Shown one piece after another: positions 18,189 to 27,792 of a stretch of 64,000 nt of DNA. The notes below the pieces were generated by a model. The model ran no database searches. It was given only the letters and a program-made list of their open reading frames with translations, and had not been told where the DNA came from. Both the position numbers and the translations under genes were made by a program. The stretch lies in contig JAHRVQ010000058.1 in the NCBI GenBank assembly GCA_019090615.1, positions 16,727 to 80,726 on the forward strand, given 5' to 3'. The stretch comes from Pseudomonadales bacterium (lineage in GTDB: Bacteria > Pseudomonadota > Gammaproteobacteria > Pseudomonadales > Azotimanducaceae). Position 1 is the stretch's first letter, and every line of letters begins with the position of its first letter.

Positions 18189-19979
18189 ATGAGTTTTAGA
18201 CGTCGCGGCTATCCGGAAATTATGGAGAGTGTGCTCACTGGTTTGACCGGTGGCGTGGCTGCCGAAAGTCATGCCTATCCGCCTCAGGGAGCGGCCCCCT
18301 TTGAACATGCATTGGAAAATCCACCGGTGGAGCAGATTATTTCAGTGCATGGGATGCGCAATAATCAATCCTTTCAATTTACCAAAGAAACAGATTATGC
18401 ATTAAAAAATAACAAACTTATCTGGCTGGAAGCGGCCAATACCCCTGATCCAGGCAGTGTATTCCACATCAATTATAGTACCCAGGGAGCAACCTCGACT
18501 TTTAATGATCTTCAGGTAGGTAGCGTACTACGCACCCTGTCAGAGTCATTTAGTCTTGAAATGGCTGGCCTTTATGCCCAGGCAGAGGCGGTTTATAAAG
18601 CTGGGTTTGTGGATACTGCAGAAAATCGTTCGTTGGAAAATGTGGTTGCATTGCTAGGTGTACAGCGGATTAAAGCCGGGCGCAATGTCGCCCTGGTTAA
18701 ATTTGACCGAAATGCTGCCGCGGTGGGTGATATTCATATTCCAGCGGGTACCCGTATCGCAAGTGCGGATGCCAGTATTCAGTATGAAACCGTTGTATCG
18801 GTGACCTTGCTGAATAGCCAGAATAGTGTTCAGGTGAGTGCCCGTGACGTAGATGATAATATCGAAGGGTTGGCTGCGAGTTCGTTAGTCCTGCTGACCA
18901 AACCTTTGGCGGGTATAGAATCGGTAACTAATCCTGCTGCGACTGAAATAGCCGAGCAGGACGAAACTGATGAGATGTTGCGTACCCGCAGCAAGAATTT
19001 TTTACACGGTAGCGAAAAGGCGACCCTGGGCGCGATCCGCCAGGCGATTGCACAACAAAATGTCGTCGCTGATGTGATAGAAAATGATCCACTGCCGGGC
19101 CATATAGCAATCACTGTGTACGCCGATAGTTTTACCCCCGAAGTAGAACAGCGCCTTAACCAGGCAATACGTGATGTGCGGCCTGCGGGCATTAATGTAT
19201 ATTTTAAGACTGCTGCGGCACCTTTAGCTGTAGATATGGATTTGCGGATTAGCACGGTTGACGATCTGTTGGAGGCGGATTTGCGCTTTATCCAGGAGCA
19301 GGCAGTGAGCCAGATTAAAGACTATATAAACTCGCTAGCGGTGGCAGAAACAGTCAGTGTTAATCGTATCATCGGTCTGGTGCTGAGTAATTCGTCCATT
19401 GTTGATGTGAAAATACTATCCGCAATGGTGGCTGCTACGGACGTACTGGCGGTAGAAAAAGGCATTATCGATATAAGTCAGATACCTGTTCCAGCAAATA
19501 ACGGGATACCATTAGTCGCTGGTGCCATTAATATCATTGATCCTGCATTGGCGAGCACGATTAGCCTGATGGTGGATTATCCCATTAATAAGTCGCCGCC
19601 ATCAGCACAACAAATAACCAGTGCCCTGCAAAAAGCCATTGAATTTATTAATAGCACCAATGCGCAGGAGCTGGCTGACGACGCCAGCCCAGAACAGCTA
19701 CGGCAACGACAAATAAACTACGGTAAACTACTTAGCTGGACGCCTTTGCCAATTAAACCGGCGCTGATAGATTATGCAGCGGTGAGTGCCAGTGAGGATG
19801 CCAACTTACCCACCAGTGCCGTAGCGGGTGAATATAACCTGCAATATCTAATTACGTCTGCGTCTGGCATCAGCCATATTTTGAGCAGTGAAACCAGCCC
19901 CGCGATTACATTGACCGCCTTTGAACGATTGTCCCTGGCTGCGGTTGAATTAAAAGCAAAAGCTGAGGCCTTAGCGTGA
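18189..19979 (+). CDS. baseplate protein, gpJ-like
   Basis: 596-residue Baseplate_J family protein, the second wedge component. The middle is typical: 'NVALVKFDR...IHIPAGTRIASADASIQYETV', 'EGLAASSLVLLTKPLAGIESVTNP', 'EQDETDEMLRTRSKNFL' and 'VADVIENDPLPGHIAITVY'. It is longer than P2 gpJ (about 300 residues), with extra C-terminal material from about 400 on. GGAG lies 9 bases before the ATG. Its stop overlaps the next start by 4 bases. Confidence 0.85.
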   Translation: MSFRRRGYPEIMESVLTGLTGGVAAESHAYPPQGAAPFEHALENPPVEQIISVHGMRNNQSFQFTKETDYALKNNKLIWLEAANTPDPGSVFHINYSTQGATSTFNDLQVGSVLRTLSESFSLEMAGLYAQAEAVYKAGFVDTAENRSLENVVALLGVQRIKAGRNVALVKFDRNAAAVGDIHIPAGTRIASADASIQYETVVSVTLLNSQNSVQVSARDVDDNIEGLAASSLVLLTKPLAGIESVTNPAATEIAEQDETDEMLRTRSKNFLHGSEKATLGAIRQAIAQQNVVADVIENDPLPGHIAITVYADSFTPEVEQRLNQAIRDVRPAGINVYFKTAAAPLAVDMDLRISTVDDLLEADLRFIQEQAVSQIKDYINSLAVAETVSVNRIIGLVLSNSSIVDVKILSAMVAATDVLAVEKGIIDISQIPVPANNGIPLVAGAINIIDPALASTISLMVDYPINKSPPSAQQITSALQKAIEFINSTNAQELADDASPEQLRQRQINYGKLLSWTPLPIKPALIDYAAVSASEDANLPTSAVAGEYNLQYLITSASGISHILSSETSPAITLTAFERLSLAAVELKAKAEALA

Positions 19980-22480
19980 GCAAGTATCAGCAAATAAAAC
20001 AACATCTACCACAGCTTTACCAGCCAGAGGTGCAGGATACCAATCTATTGAATCTGTTGCTAAAAGAGCTGGGTGGCAATATGGATGAAATAGGTCGGCT
20101 GCTAACCAATATAATGCAGGCGCACTGGTATCGCACAGCAGATAAAGCCAGTTTTGATGATCATTTTATTCGCGCCCGCCGCCAGGCAGGCCTTGCGCCA
20201 TTGGATAGTCAGCATCAACCCGACCAGCAGGCGATTGCAGCGCATCCCTATTTATTAGACCTGGTACGACTGGGGGCGCTGTTATCCATACCGCCGTGGC
20301 GTGAGCCGAGTGGACTGAGGGAATCAGTTGAAGCCTATCGGCAGCGATTATTACGCATCATTAATATATATCGTAATGGCCTGGGTACGCTGGAAGCTAT
20401 GCGCCAAATGGTAACGGCTGAGTTGCCAGAAGATAGCGAGCGTCTATTACCGGCACAGCAACGGTCTTTTTCTATGGAAGAAAATAGTCCCTGTATTGGT
20501 GCTTTGACGTCTATACAAAGTATTGGTTTACCGGTTGAGACCATTGGGCCATTGATGCGCTGGCAATTATCCAATAGTGACCAGGCCGCTGTAGCACCGA
20601 TTATTTATATTCAAGGTATAGAAGCAACGCAAGATCATGCCGCGACGGCATTACCTGTTGTAGAGCGATTTAATCTAAGCGGGACGGTTGATCCTGAAGA
20701 CAGCCTGGTGGGGCTGGGTATCGCCTATAACGATACCATTGAGTCAGGCATTACACTGAGATTAACACCGGCGTATAGTGCTTTTATTGCCGGGCCAACA
20801 GGTATTGAACAGGCAGCTGCTACTACCAGCCAGGTGTCTTTGGGACACTGGCAAGAAACCTCAGGGCAGCCAGCGGGGCGTGTTGTTGCCAGTGTTCAAA
20901 CTGCCGATAAAATCATGTGGTTTGCGCTGGATAATGCTGGCAACCAGCAGCTTTGGCGGTTTGATGGTTCGGCATGGTTGGAGGTATTAACTGCGGAAAC
21001 CCTGGCGCCTATTCATTGTTTGTATCAACGGCAGCAGTATTTGTTGATTGGTAGTGATGCTGGCCTTGATGCCATGCCGTTGTTTCTTGATGTTGCTGCT
21101 GACCCTGATGCCTATAGCTTGCATTCAATTACCGCTTTTTCAACTAACCCAGTCTATTGCATCAAGGCCTCTAAACAAAACCCGATGAGTGTTTATGTCG
21201 GCTCTGCTAACGGTTTGGATCTTTTAGACATCGATAACAGCATTAGCCAAACACTATTAACCGCTACCAGCATCCGCGCGATCATTGAAAGCGATCTGGT
21301 GTTGTACTTTGGCGGCGACATTGGTGTGATGCAGTACCGGTTTAGTAACCAGCAGTTATATTATTTAAGCGCAGAATTTGAGTCAGAATTACAGCCAGAC
21401 TGGCTTGAGTTTGAAGCGGGCATATTGCCAGATACTGAAACCTTTGGCTTGCCGGCAGTATTAAGCTTAATGTTGGGTGATGATAACAGTTTATGGATTG
21501 GCACCGTTGCCGGGTTGGCCCGGTATCGTGCCAGAAAAGAAGCCGAGCTTGTGTATCGTAACTTGATGGAGGCATTTGCCGACCTGGTGGATGGCGCTGT
21601 AACAAAAATCCGCAAAGACGAATATGGATTTGTCTGGTTCGCTACCAATCGTGGGTTATTGCGTTTTGATGGTAGAGATATAGCGCGGCTGGACAAAGCC
21701 AATGGTCAATGGACCCAGTTAGGCCAGGCAGATCAGCGATACCCGGCGGACCTTTTAGGTGCGGGACCGGTGGCAAAAGAATTGCCACTACGTGGATTGT
21801 GGCGATACCATAAAATACTGGCACAATGGCAAATATTTGATGATATAGCGTCTGCCTGGACTGGCTTCACAGCGGCGAGTTTACTCGAGCAAGACTCGAT
21901 TCTTGAGTTTGTTTTTATCGATAGCGTAAAAGCTGAGCTTGGCACGTTGACCGCTAACGAATTTAGCCCAATAAGCGGCGTACCCGCTGAAAAACTATTG
22001 ATGCGCTGTAAGCCTGATCATACACGTATTGTCAACGGCGGCCTGGCTGCTATCCCAAGAATGCCTCAGGGAGATTCTAACTGGCGTTATCTTTCCCTTG
22101 AGCCGACTGATCTGGTAGAACCAGCAGAGTTACCCTGGTGGTCTATTGAGGGCCGACTAGTGCCACCGCCAGAATATCGGGTGCCGTTTCCTGGCCGATT
22201 TGGCGATACAGATCAACTGCCCGTTCAATCAGGTGCTCAGTTAGCTTATCAACTAGGCGAGATGATTTACGCCTATGATCCAGCGGCAAAAATTAAATTT
22301 CAATGGGCAACCCATAAACCATTGCGTCTGCTGGTCAGGCTTCAGACCAGGGGTGCTGACGATGTTATAGATCCAGCAATTATTGATCGCGTATGGCAGG
22401 GGATGGGTAAAGTAAAACCGGCTGGGGTGCAAATTCAACTAGCAGTTGACGATGAAACTGTAAGAGGAGAAAAAATATGA
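19976..22480 (+). CDS. P2 gpI-like baseplate protein with inserted beta-propeller
   Basis: 834 residues. The first about 170 residues resemble Tail_P2_I proteins: 'HLPQLYQPEVQ...LLLKELGGNMDEI' and 'ESVEAYRQRLLRIINIYRNGLGT'. The last about 50 (RLQTRGADDVID...VWQGMGKVKPAGVQIQL) match the usual C-terminal 'KPAxxx' end of that family. Between them lie about 500 residues with blades of the type seen in sensor-kinase propellers (NSLWIGTVAGLARY, YGFVWFATNRGLLRFDG, YVGSANGLDLLD). The propeller thus appears inserted in a wedge protein, where it would face outward and might recognise a target or hold fibres. It is coupled to both neighbours by overlaps. Confidence 0.7.
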   Translation: MSKYQQIKQHLPQLYQPEVQDTNLLNLLLKELGGNMDEIGRLLTNIMQAHWYRTADKASFDDHFIRARRQAGLAPLDSQHQPDQQAIAAHPYLLDLVRLGALLSIPPWREPSGLRESVEAYRQRLLRIINIYRNGLGTLEAMRQMVTAELPEDSERLLPAQQRSFSMEENSPCIGALTSIQSIGLPVETIGPLMRWQLSNSDQAAVAPIIYIQGIEATQDHAATALPVVERFNLSGTVDPEDSLVGLGIAYNDTIESGITLRLTPAYSAFIAGPTGIEQAAATTSQVSLGHWQETSGQPAGRVVASVQTADKIMWFALDNAGNQQLWRFDGSAWLEVLTAETLAPIHCLYQRQQYLLIGSDAGLDAMPLFLDVAADPDAYSLHSITAFSTNPVYCIKASKQNPMSVYVGSANGLDLLDIDNSISQTLLTATSIRAIIESDLVLYFGGDIGVMQYRFSNQQLYYLSAEFESELQPDWLEFEAGILPDTETFGLPAVLSLMLGDDNSLWIGTVAGLARYRARKEAELVYRNLMEAFADLVDGAVTKIRKDEYGFVWFATNRGLLRFDGRDIARLDKANGQWTQLGQADQRYPADLLGAGPVAKELPLRGLWRYHKILAQWQIFDDIASAWTGFTAASLLEQDSILEFVFIDSVKAELGTLTANEFSPISGVPAEKLLMRCKPDHTRIVNGGLAAIPRMPQGDSNWRYLSLEPTDLVEPAELPWWSIEGRLVPPPEYRVPFPGRFGDTDQLPVQSGAQLAYQLGEMIYAYDPAAKIKFQWATHKPLRLLVRLQTRGADDVIDPAIIDRVWQGMGKVKPAGVQIQLAVDDETVRGEKI

Positions 22481-23994
22481 GTTTAGATTCATTACAGGGT
22501 GATGTAGCTTCTCTGGCCGACCTGGGCGACAAGCAGGCCGGTCATCTAATCAAACATAATGACTGGAATACGCTAGTCCAGGGTGTGGCGGGCATCGGTG
22601 ATGCACTGCTTGAATACATCGCCGAAACGGATAATCGGGTCGAGACACTAGAAGGCCAGGTGACACCTTTGATAGGACGAGTTGATTCGTTAGTTGAAGA
22701 ACTTGCGGACATTCGTACTGAAATAGCCCCATTGTTAGATCAGTATGTGATCACCATGAGTACAGTAAAGGTCAACTATGCGCTTGGCGAGTTATGCGAA
22801 ATCACTGCCGAGGTACGAGATCTAAGCGGTGAGATTGTGACCACTCGGCCCTGGGTAGACTTTATTACCACCTGGGGGCAAATGCGTGAGGCACCGGGGT
22901 TTTCCAGCGAGCCTGGCGCGTCCGGCAGCAGTATATCAGTACGGACCAATACCAGTGGTATTGCCAGGGTGTTGGTTAAATCTGCCCATACTGAGCATCT
23001 GACAGAGATACAGGAGCTTCAGGTAGATACTGCCATGAAAACCACACTTTCTACCGGTGAGTTTTTTTACCAAACCATTCTTGATGCTTCTACCCCTGTG
23101 AGTGAGCCGGTGGTTGAAGCGTTTAACGCAATGAGCGTGCAATACCAGCAGGTTCAGTCCAGCCCGGTACAGGCATTTATTGATAGCTATCAACAGTTTC
23201 CGCAATTCCAGGTACTGCCGCAGTGGAATACTGGTATTTTGACTAGCTGGACAAAATACCGAGCCATTGTTGTTGCTTTCGCAAAAGACGATAGTGATCC
23301 GCGCACGCCTGATGCGGCTAAGGGCACAAGCTCTATTCAAATTACCTTTCGCGATTGGGTCAGGCCATGGATTGATCGTTTTGTTAAGGATTATGAAATA
23401 TTTGTGCCGGATATTATGGGCACCCTTGCAGGACAGTTAGGCAGCGGTGGTTTTGCGGCAGACCTTGAGCTATGGCACCAGGGGATTGCCAGCAATATTG
23501 GCAACATGGGTATTGTCGCTCGGCAACGTTATTATAATGGCGTTGGTTCAGCGGTAGATAAGCTAACTGTGCCAACCCCACCTGCTTATCTTGCTGAATT
23601 AAAGCAAACCATTAAAAATGCGGTTACCTTGCAACAGATCCAGGAATCCCCGTCGGTGGCATTAGAAGGGACTGAACTGAGTAAAACGCCGGGTCTTGCG
23701 GCTGTGGCAGGTGTTTCCCGTCAGGCGGCTGCGGCTAAAGATGCGGCGGACAATACTGTTGGACTATTTAGCAACATCGAAGTCACCAATCGAGAGCTCA
23801 CCGATAAGATCAATTTTATGGGTGAGGAATTAAGAACAGCCCAACAGGTCAGTACCGAGATAAATACTGAGTTGAGCGCCATAGGACAAAATGTGTTGAA
23901 GATTAATACCCTTGATCAAAACTCTGTACAGGGCCAGATCAACCTTATTTCGGCCCAAATTGGCCAAATTGGTGAAGTGATCAAACGCGTATGA
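22477..23994 (+). CDS. fibre/baseplate accessory protein A
   Basis: 505 residues, coupled by ATGA to the gpI-like gene and preceded by AGGAG. No named family recognised. Residues about 1-90 contain a helical coiled-coil (AETDNRVETLEGQVTPLI), then an Ig-like beta region (about 90-190), a helical region containing 'FRDWVRPWIDRFV', and a C-terminal coiled coil (about 430-505). The 'RDWxxPW' segment and the domain order recur in the next gene, so the two look like paralogues. Position after the gpI homologue is where fibres and their attachment proteins are found. Confidence 0.6.
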   Translation: MSLDSLQGDVASLADLGDKQAGHLIKHNDWNTLVQGVAGIGDALLEYIAETDNRVETLEGQVTPLIGRVDSLVEELADIRTEIAPLLDQYVITMSTVKVNYALGELCEITAEVRDLSGEIVTTRPWVDFITTWGQMREAPGFSSEPGASGSSISVRTNTSGIARVLVKSAHTEHLTEIQELQVDTAMKTTLSTGEFFYQTILDASTPVSEPVVEAFNAMSVQYQQVQSSPVQAFIDSYQQFPQFQVLPQWNTGILTSWTKYRAIVVAFAKDDSDPRTPDAAKGTSSIQITFRDWVRPWIDRFVKDYEIFVPDIMGTLAGQLGSGGFAADLELWHQGIASNIGNMGIVARQRYYNGVGSAVDKLTVPTPPAYLAELKQTIKNAVTLQQIQESPSVALEGTELSKTPGLAAVAGVSRQAAAAKDAADNTVGLFSNIEVTNRELTDKINFMGEELRTAQQVSTEINTELSAIGQNVLKINTLDQNSVQGQINLISAQIGQIGEVIKRV

Positions 23995-24059
23995 TTTTTC
24001 CAACTATTTTAAACAGGTGCAACCTGGCGACAATAGTAAGGGTAATCAACAGTGGCTAA
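23991..24059 (+). other. coupled start and in-phase U-UUA-AAC slippery heptamer
   Basis: An ATG at 23991 overlaps the previous stop (ATGA) and opens a 22-codon frame. At 24008-24014, in the correct phase for that frame, lies T-TTA-AAC, a classic -1 frameshift heptamer. A -1 slip there enters exactly the frame of the downstream 645-residue protein. It could be real recoding, or a decayed or mis-sequenced start. Confidence 0.4.
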
Positions 24060-25954
24060 GTGGGTTAATAAAGAATATGGCTGAAATATATCTTGCGCCC
24101 GCCGATATTAATGCTATCGACACAGCAAAGGTGTTGGCGTTTCTAAATAGTGTGCAGACAGCACAACAGATTGCATCTCGGGTGGAGATTCCTGATGAAT
24201 TAGATATTGGAATTAAGCTCGGTCAGCGTATCATCAATGCACGCGCTGAGCTGGGGGGTGCCTATTTTTCCCTGGCCCAGCTAATGGCGGTACCGCTGAT
24301 TGGCCCAGAGCGTTTTACCGAGATTGTCACAGAGATCACCGGCAAATCAGCGTTAGACGTCCTGGTAGAAGGGGTGTCACCAGGCATAGGTGGTAGCGGT
24401 GCGGCGCAATTGTTGGCACTAACTACTCAGTTTGAACAGTTGCAGAAACAGTTGGATACGGCTGAAGAACTCGCACCAGGGCGATACCGTATAGAGATGC
24501 GGTTGATTGACGAAAATCCATTTCTGGGCCAGATCGTTACTCTCAAACTTACTGTGGTGGATCGTTATCGACGGCTAACGAAAACCAATATGCCGCTGAC
24601 CATTGAAACTAGTCAGGGAAATTTGCATTATGCCAGAGGTTATAAAGTCTCTAAAGGTGCGGTGGTTAAGGCGCGAACCGGGTTAGATGGTCAGGTGATT
24701 GTTAAACTGCATACACCCACCATTGAACCATTAACTATCGACCAGCAAAATGCCCTGTCTAATGTGTTGGCAAAAATCAACCATACTGCCAGGGTGCCTG
24801 AAGACGCCCGCGAAGATTTTACTCAGCTTACGGATCTATACCAGCATCCGCTTAACCGTGATCTGCGCAGTGCCGTGGATATTCATTATAAAAGCCGCCA
24901 GGCGGGGTTGGTGGATACGCTTAATATCTCGGCAGCAACCCATAGTTGGGATAATGAGCAGATATTAGTCAGGGTTTACCTGCACCCGAATGAGGCCGCT
25001 AGTGAAGAAGGCGAGATTATAGGTGGCTACGGTGATGCAGCTACGGTGTTGACAATTGCTGCATTACCTATTGAGTATCGGGACTGGCTAACTCCCTGGT
25101 ACCAGTATTATAAAGCCTCTTTGGTCGCATCTGGCGGTTTGGCTGGTGCGTTGGGGCGATCCCTGTCATTTAGTGATGATGAGGCAGGTTTAAGCGGTCA
25201 TATGATAGCCGAAATACAAACCTTTGTTTCGTCCCAGAACGGCTTAGTGGGCGAGCGCGCTGGCCAGCAGGCAAGCAATGAGGTAGTGACCCGGTTGTTA
25301 ACTGATGATCTGACTAACTTATCGCAAAATACCCGCGCCACATTATATACCCTGGTTAATCAGGCTGCTGGCAGCACTCAGGCCAGTGGCAAGGGCAATT
25401 TGGCGATAGCCAATGTAGTCGCTGTTGATGTCGGGCGCAGGGCAGGTGATCCAGGACTAAATACAGAGCTAAATACAGAACTGCTTGGTCGGGTGGGTCA
25501 GTTGAGTGCCGATCTGAGTAGCCATGAAACAAGAATAAGCTCAGTGGAGACCGTGACAGCAGGTGTTGATTTTTCAGAATTAAGTTCAGAGCTGCTTTCT
25601 TTTCGCACCAGCTTTGATGTTTTTAGTCAGGACTATACGATGTTTGAGACTAACTACACGCGGTTTGATACCAAATATACAGATTTCGATACGGATTTCT
25701 CGGCTTTTAATCGCGACTATCTGGATTTTAATAATCGACGTGTTGAGACCAGACTGGTACTTGATAGCTTTGCGGTAGATTACAAACACTTTAATGTGGC
25801 TGCTGAGCAGCTGATTGTAAATGTAACTGAAGGGGTGAATGATGCATTAGTTAGCCTTCAGGCGGATAATCAGCGGGTGATTATAAAACCTGTTGAGTTG
25901 CCTGTTACACGAACTGGATCAGATATAATTGATCCCGCTGGGGGAGGCCGCTAG
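24017..25954 (+). CDS. fibre-like protein B with aromatic heptad coil
   Basis: 645 residues from GTG 24017; an alternative start is ATG 24077. Residues about 55-110 contain a helix-hairpin-helix-like pattern 'GQRIINARAELGGAYFSLAQLMAVPLIGPERF' split over two hairpins; in proteins this motif often marks DNA or protein contact. An Ig-like region (about 155-245) and a 'YRDWLTPWYQYY' helical region follow, as in the preceding paralogue. Near residues 525-575 five heptads carry Tyr/Phe at fixed spacing (DYTMFET, NYTRFDT, KYTDFDT and so on), predicting an aromatic-cored coiled coil. GTG has no clear ribosome binding site. Confidence 0.6.
   Translation: MQPGDNSKGNQQWLSGLIKNMAEIYLAPADINAIDTAKVLAFLNSVQTAQQIASRVEIPDELDIGIKLGQRIINARAELGGAYFSLAQLMAVPLIGPERFTEIVTEITGKSALDVLVEGVSPGIGGSGAAQLLALTTQFEQLQKQLDTAEELAPGRYRIEMRLIDENPFLGQIVTLKLTVVDRYRRLTKTNMPLTIETSQGNLHYARGYKVSKGAVVKARTGLDGQVIVKLHTPTIEPLTIDQQNALSNVLAKINHTARVPEDAREDFTQLTDLYQHPLNRDLRSAVDIHYKSRQAGLVDTLNISAATHSWDNEQILVRVYLHPNEAASEEGEIIGGYGDAATVLTIAALPIEYRDWLTPWYQYYKASLVASGGLAGALGRSLSFSDDEAGLSGHMIAEIQTFVSSQNGLVGERAGQQASNEVVTRLLTDDLTNLSQNTRATLYTLVNQAAGSTQASGKGNLAIANVVAVDVGRRAGDPGLNTELNTELLGRVGQLSADLSSHETRISSVETVTAGVDFSELSSELLSFRTSFDVFSQDYTMFETNYTRFDTKYTDFDTDFSAFNRDYLDFNNRRVETRLVLDSFAVDYKHFNVAAEQLIVNVTEGVNDALVSLQADNQRVIIKPVELPVTRTGSDIIDPAGGGR
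25615..25740 (+). repeat. in-frame 21-bp repeats encoding Tyr/Phe heptads
   Basis: About five imperfect 21-base units encode seven-residue repeats of the form (D/N/K)(Y/F)xxF(D/E/N)x. The regular spacing of aromatics at two positions per heptad indicates a coiled-coil rod. Confidence 0.65.
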
Positions 25955-27792
25955 TGAAAGTTGTGCGCTTATTGGATTCAACAGAAAGTACCGGTGGCCC
26001 GAGTGCGGGCAGCAGAGTAGTGATTGATACGCCGGTTGATGTCAATGGGCGGACAATATATCGCAATAGTTATATTCTGAAATTTAATCTTGACCCGACT
26101 ACTGACGGTATAGTTGTTGATCAAGAGAATACCTTGCTGACTGGCGATTTTAAACCTTGTCAGATACACCTTAACCAGACCGATACAAATTATCAGCTGC
26201 AGGACTGGCAGGCATCAGATGTTACAGCCGGCGCCAATTCTGACCTTATAAAAGTCAGGTTAACTCATCCTTTTCGGCTGGTCAGGGTGAATAGCTATGA
26301 TAGCCGAGGTGTTGAAGTTTTACGCCTTGATGGTGAAGCGGTGAGCGATGAACCGACAATTTTTGGTAATGCGAATGCGCCTTTTAGTGCTGAATTTATT
26401 GGCCGGAATTTTGCGTTGCGACGGGTCACGCCTTTTAATGTGGCGCTGGGTCTGAATTTTCAGTCGGTCTCAAAATTGGATTTTTCTGAAGAAAATGCCA
26501 AACAGAAAATGCAGGGGGAATATACTGGCTCAACGGGTGCGGGTGGTAAGTCCGATGTATCAAAAAATAACGGCGGTAAGCAGGCGGCGGTTAATGCTTT
26601 TGGAATTAAAAATATTGAGCTGCAAAGTTATCCCACTGGGCCCAGGGTCTTGCTTGGTAAAATTGGTGCCCTGGTAGATAGCGAGACAGCTTTGACCCGT
26701 GTTTGGCAGGTTGCAGGTGAGCAAACTGAACCGGCGACGGCGTTGTTGTCCACAGCCCAGCAAGCAGAGGTTTTTAGTAACCAGTTGCAAAATCTTTGTG
26801 ATGACTATTTTAATGAAATTCGCGGCCAGGGCCTGTCACCTGCTGCTGAGGTGTTTTTGCCCATAGTTTTTGAATCGGATACGCCGGCCCATTTGCATTT
26901 TGGTCTAATAAATATTGAATACTCAATGCTGCGTAATCATTTTGATAACATCGATACAAAACAAAATATTAAATTTGACGGTAGAACCTTAGAGCACAAT
27001 AAATTGAATTTATCATTGCCGCCGCTTGCGAATATCAGAAAGGCGGAGGTTGAAATAAACATTAGTATGAGCGCTGTATCAGGCCTGGGTCAAAATGCAG
27101 GATTGATAGCGAGCCTTGATAAGAATGTTGGTGTAAGGGCTGCCGGCGATGTTGTCGTTTGCAGAAAAATAACCCCGACAAATGCCTTTAATAGCGATAC
27201 TGTTGCCATAGCTGTGATGCCCTTAAGCCCTAATGTAAATATTACCGTGCAAATAATTGAAGCTATCAATGGCGGTCCAAACGGCGCGTTACTAGGGAGT
27301 GCTAGCCTGACAGCCGAATTTCAGAATAACCAGCAATGGGTGGTAGCGGCGATGGATAAGACCGTATTGCTTGATACCGCCGATTATTGGTTATGTGTTA
27401 GCTGCACCGAAGGCGAAATGCTCTGGTTGGGGCAGTCAGGGGTTGCTGAAGAAGTTATTCTAGGACCGACTACGGTCACAAACTCAGCCGCTACTACTAC
27501 GCAGCTTCGTACAACAAAAATCACTACAATAGCCCCTTTATATGAGTTTGGTTTGAGCCAGGGCAATGTGGATTTTAGCCAGGCGCTGGCCATGCAGGTG
27601 GGTGAGGTGAGTGCGGAACTTATGCTGACTGATGGCGCCAAATTGAAATATGATTTTGCCGTAGGTTTGAATCAGCTGTTGGGTACTCACTCTGAAGATG
27701 CGGCAGCAGCTGTTATAGTAGGTGCTGCTAGTGCAGGTAGTATCACTGTGTATCCGCCGGCTATTACTTATGATTTTGAGCCAGCAGGATGA
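25954..27792 (+). CDS. last gene of tail cluster, probable tail-tip/fibre protein
   Basis: 612 residues, starting at a GTG overlapping the preceding TAG. No family recognised. The sequence is beta-rich with 'GSRVVIDTPVDVNGRTIYRNSYILKFNLD' at the N-terminus and a low-complexity insert near residues 185-205 (STGAGGKSDVSKNNGGKQ). The middle and C-terminal part (about 330-560) resembles repeated jelly-roll or fibre-type strands. It has no signal peptide. Being the last gene after the baseplate genes it may be a receptor-binding or fibre protein. Confidence 0.55.
   Translation: MKVVRLLDSTESTGGPSAGSRVVIDTPVDVNGRTIYRNSYILKFNLDPTTDGIVVDQENTLLTGDFKPCQIHLNQTDTNYQLQDWQASDVTAGANSDLIKVRLTHPFRLVRVNSYDSRGVEVLRLDGEAVSDEPTIFGNANAPFSAEFIGRNFALRRVTPFNVALGLNFQSVSKLDFSEENAKQKMQGEYTGSTGAGGKSDVSKNNGGKQAAVNAFGIKNIELQSYPTGPRVLLGKIGALVDSETALTRVWQVAGEQTEPATALLSTAQQAEVFSNQLQNLCDDYFNEIRGQGLSPAAEVFLPIVFESDTPAHLHFGLINIEYSMLRNHFDNIDTKQNIKFDGRTLEHNKLNLSLPPLANIRKAEVEINISMSAVSGLGQNAGLIASLDKNVGVRAAGDVVVCRKITPTNAFNSDTVAIAVMPLSPNVNITVQIIEAINGGPNGALLGSASLTAEFQNNQQWVVAAMDKTVLLDTADYWLCVSCTEGEMLWLGQSGVAEEVILGPTTVTNSAATTTQLRTTKITTIAPLYEFGLSQGNVDFSQALAMQVGEVSAELMLTDGAKLKYDFAVGLNQLLGTHSEDAAAAVIVGAASAGSITVYPPAITYDFEPAG

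Noticed and set aside
3751..27792. Complete prophage
   Set aside because: No capsid, portal, terminase, replication, integrase or lysis gene was found in or beside the cluster.
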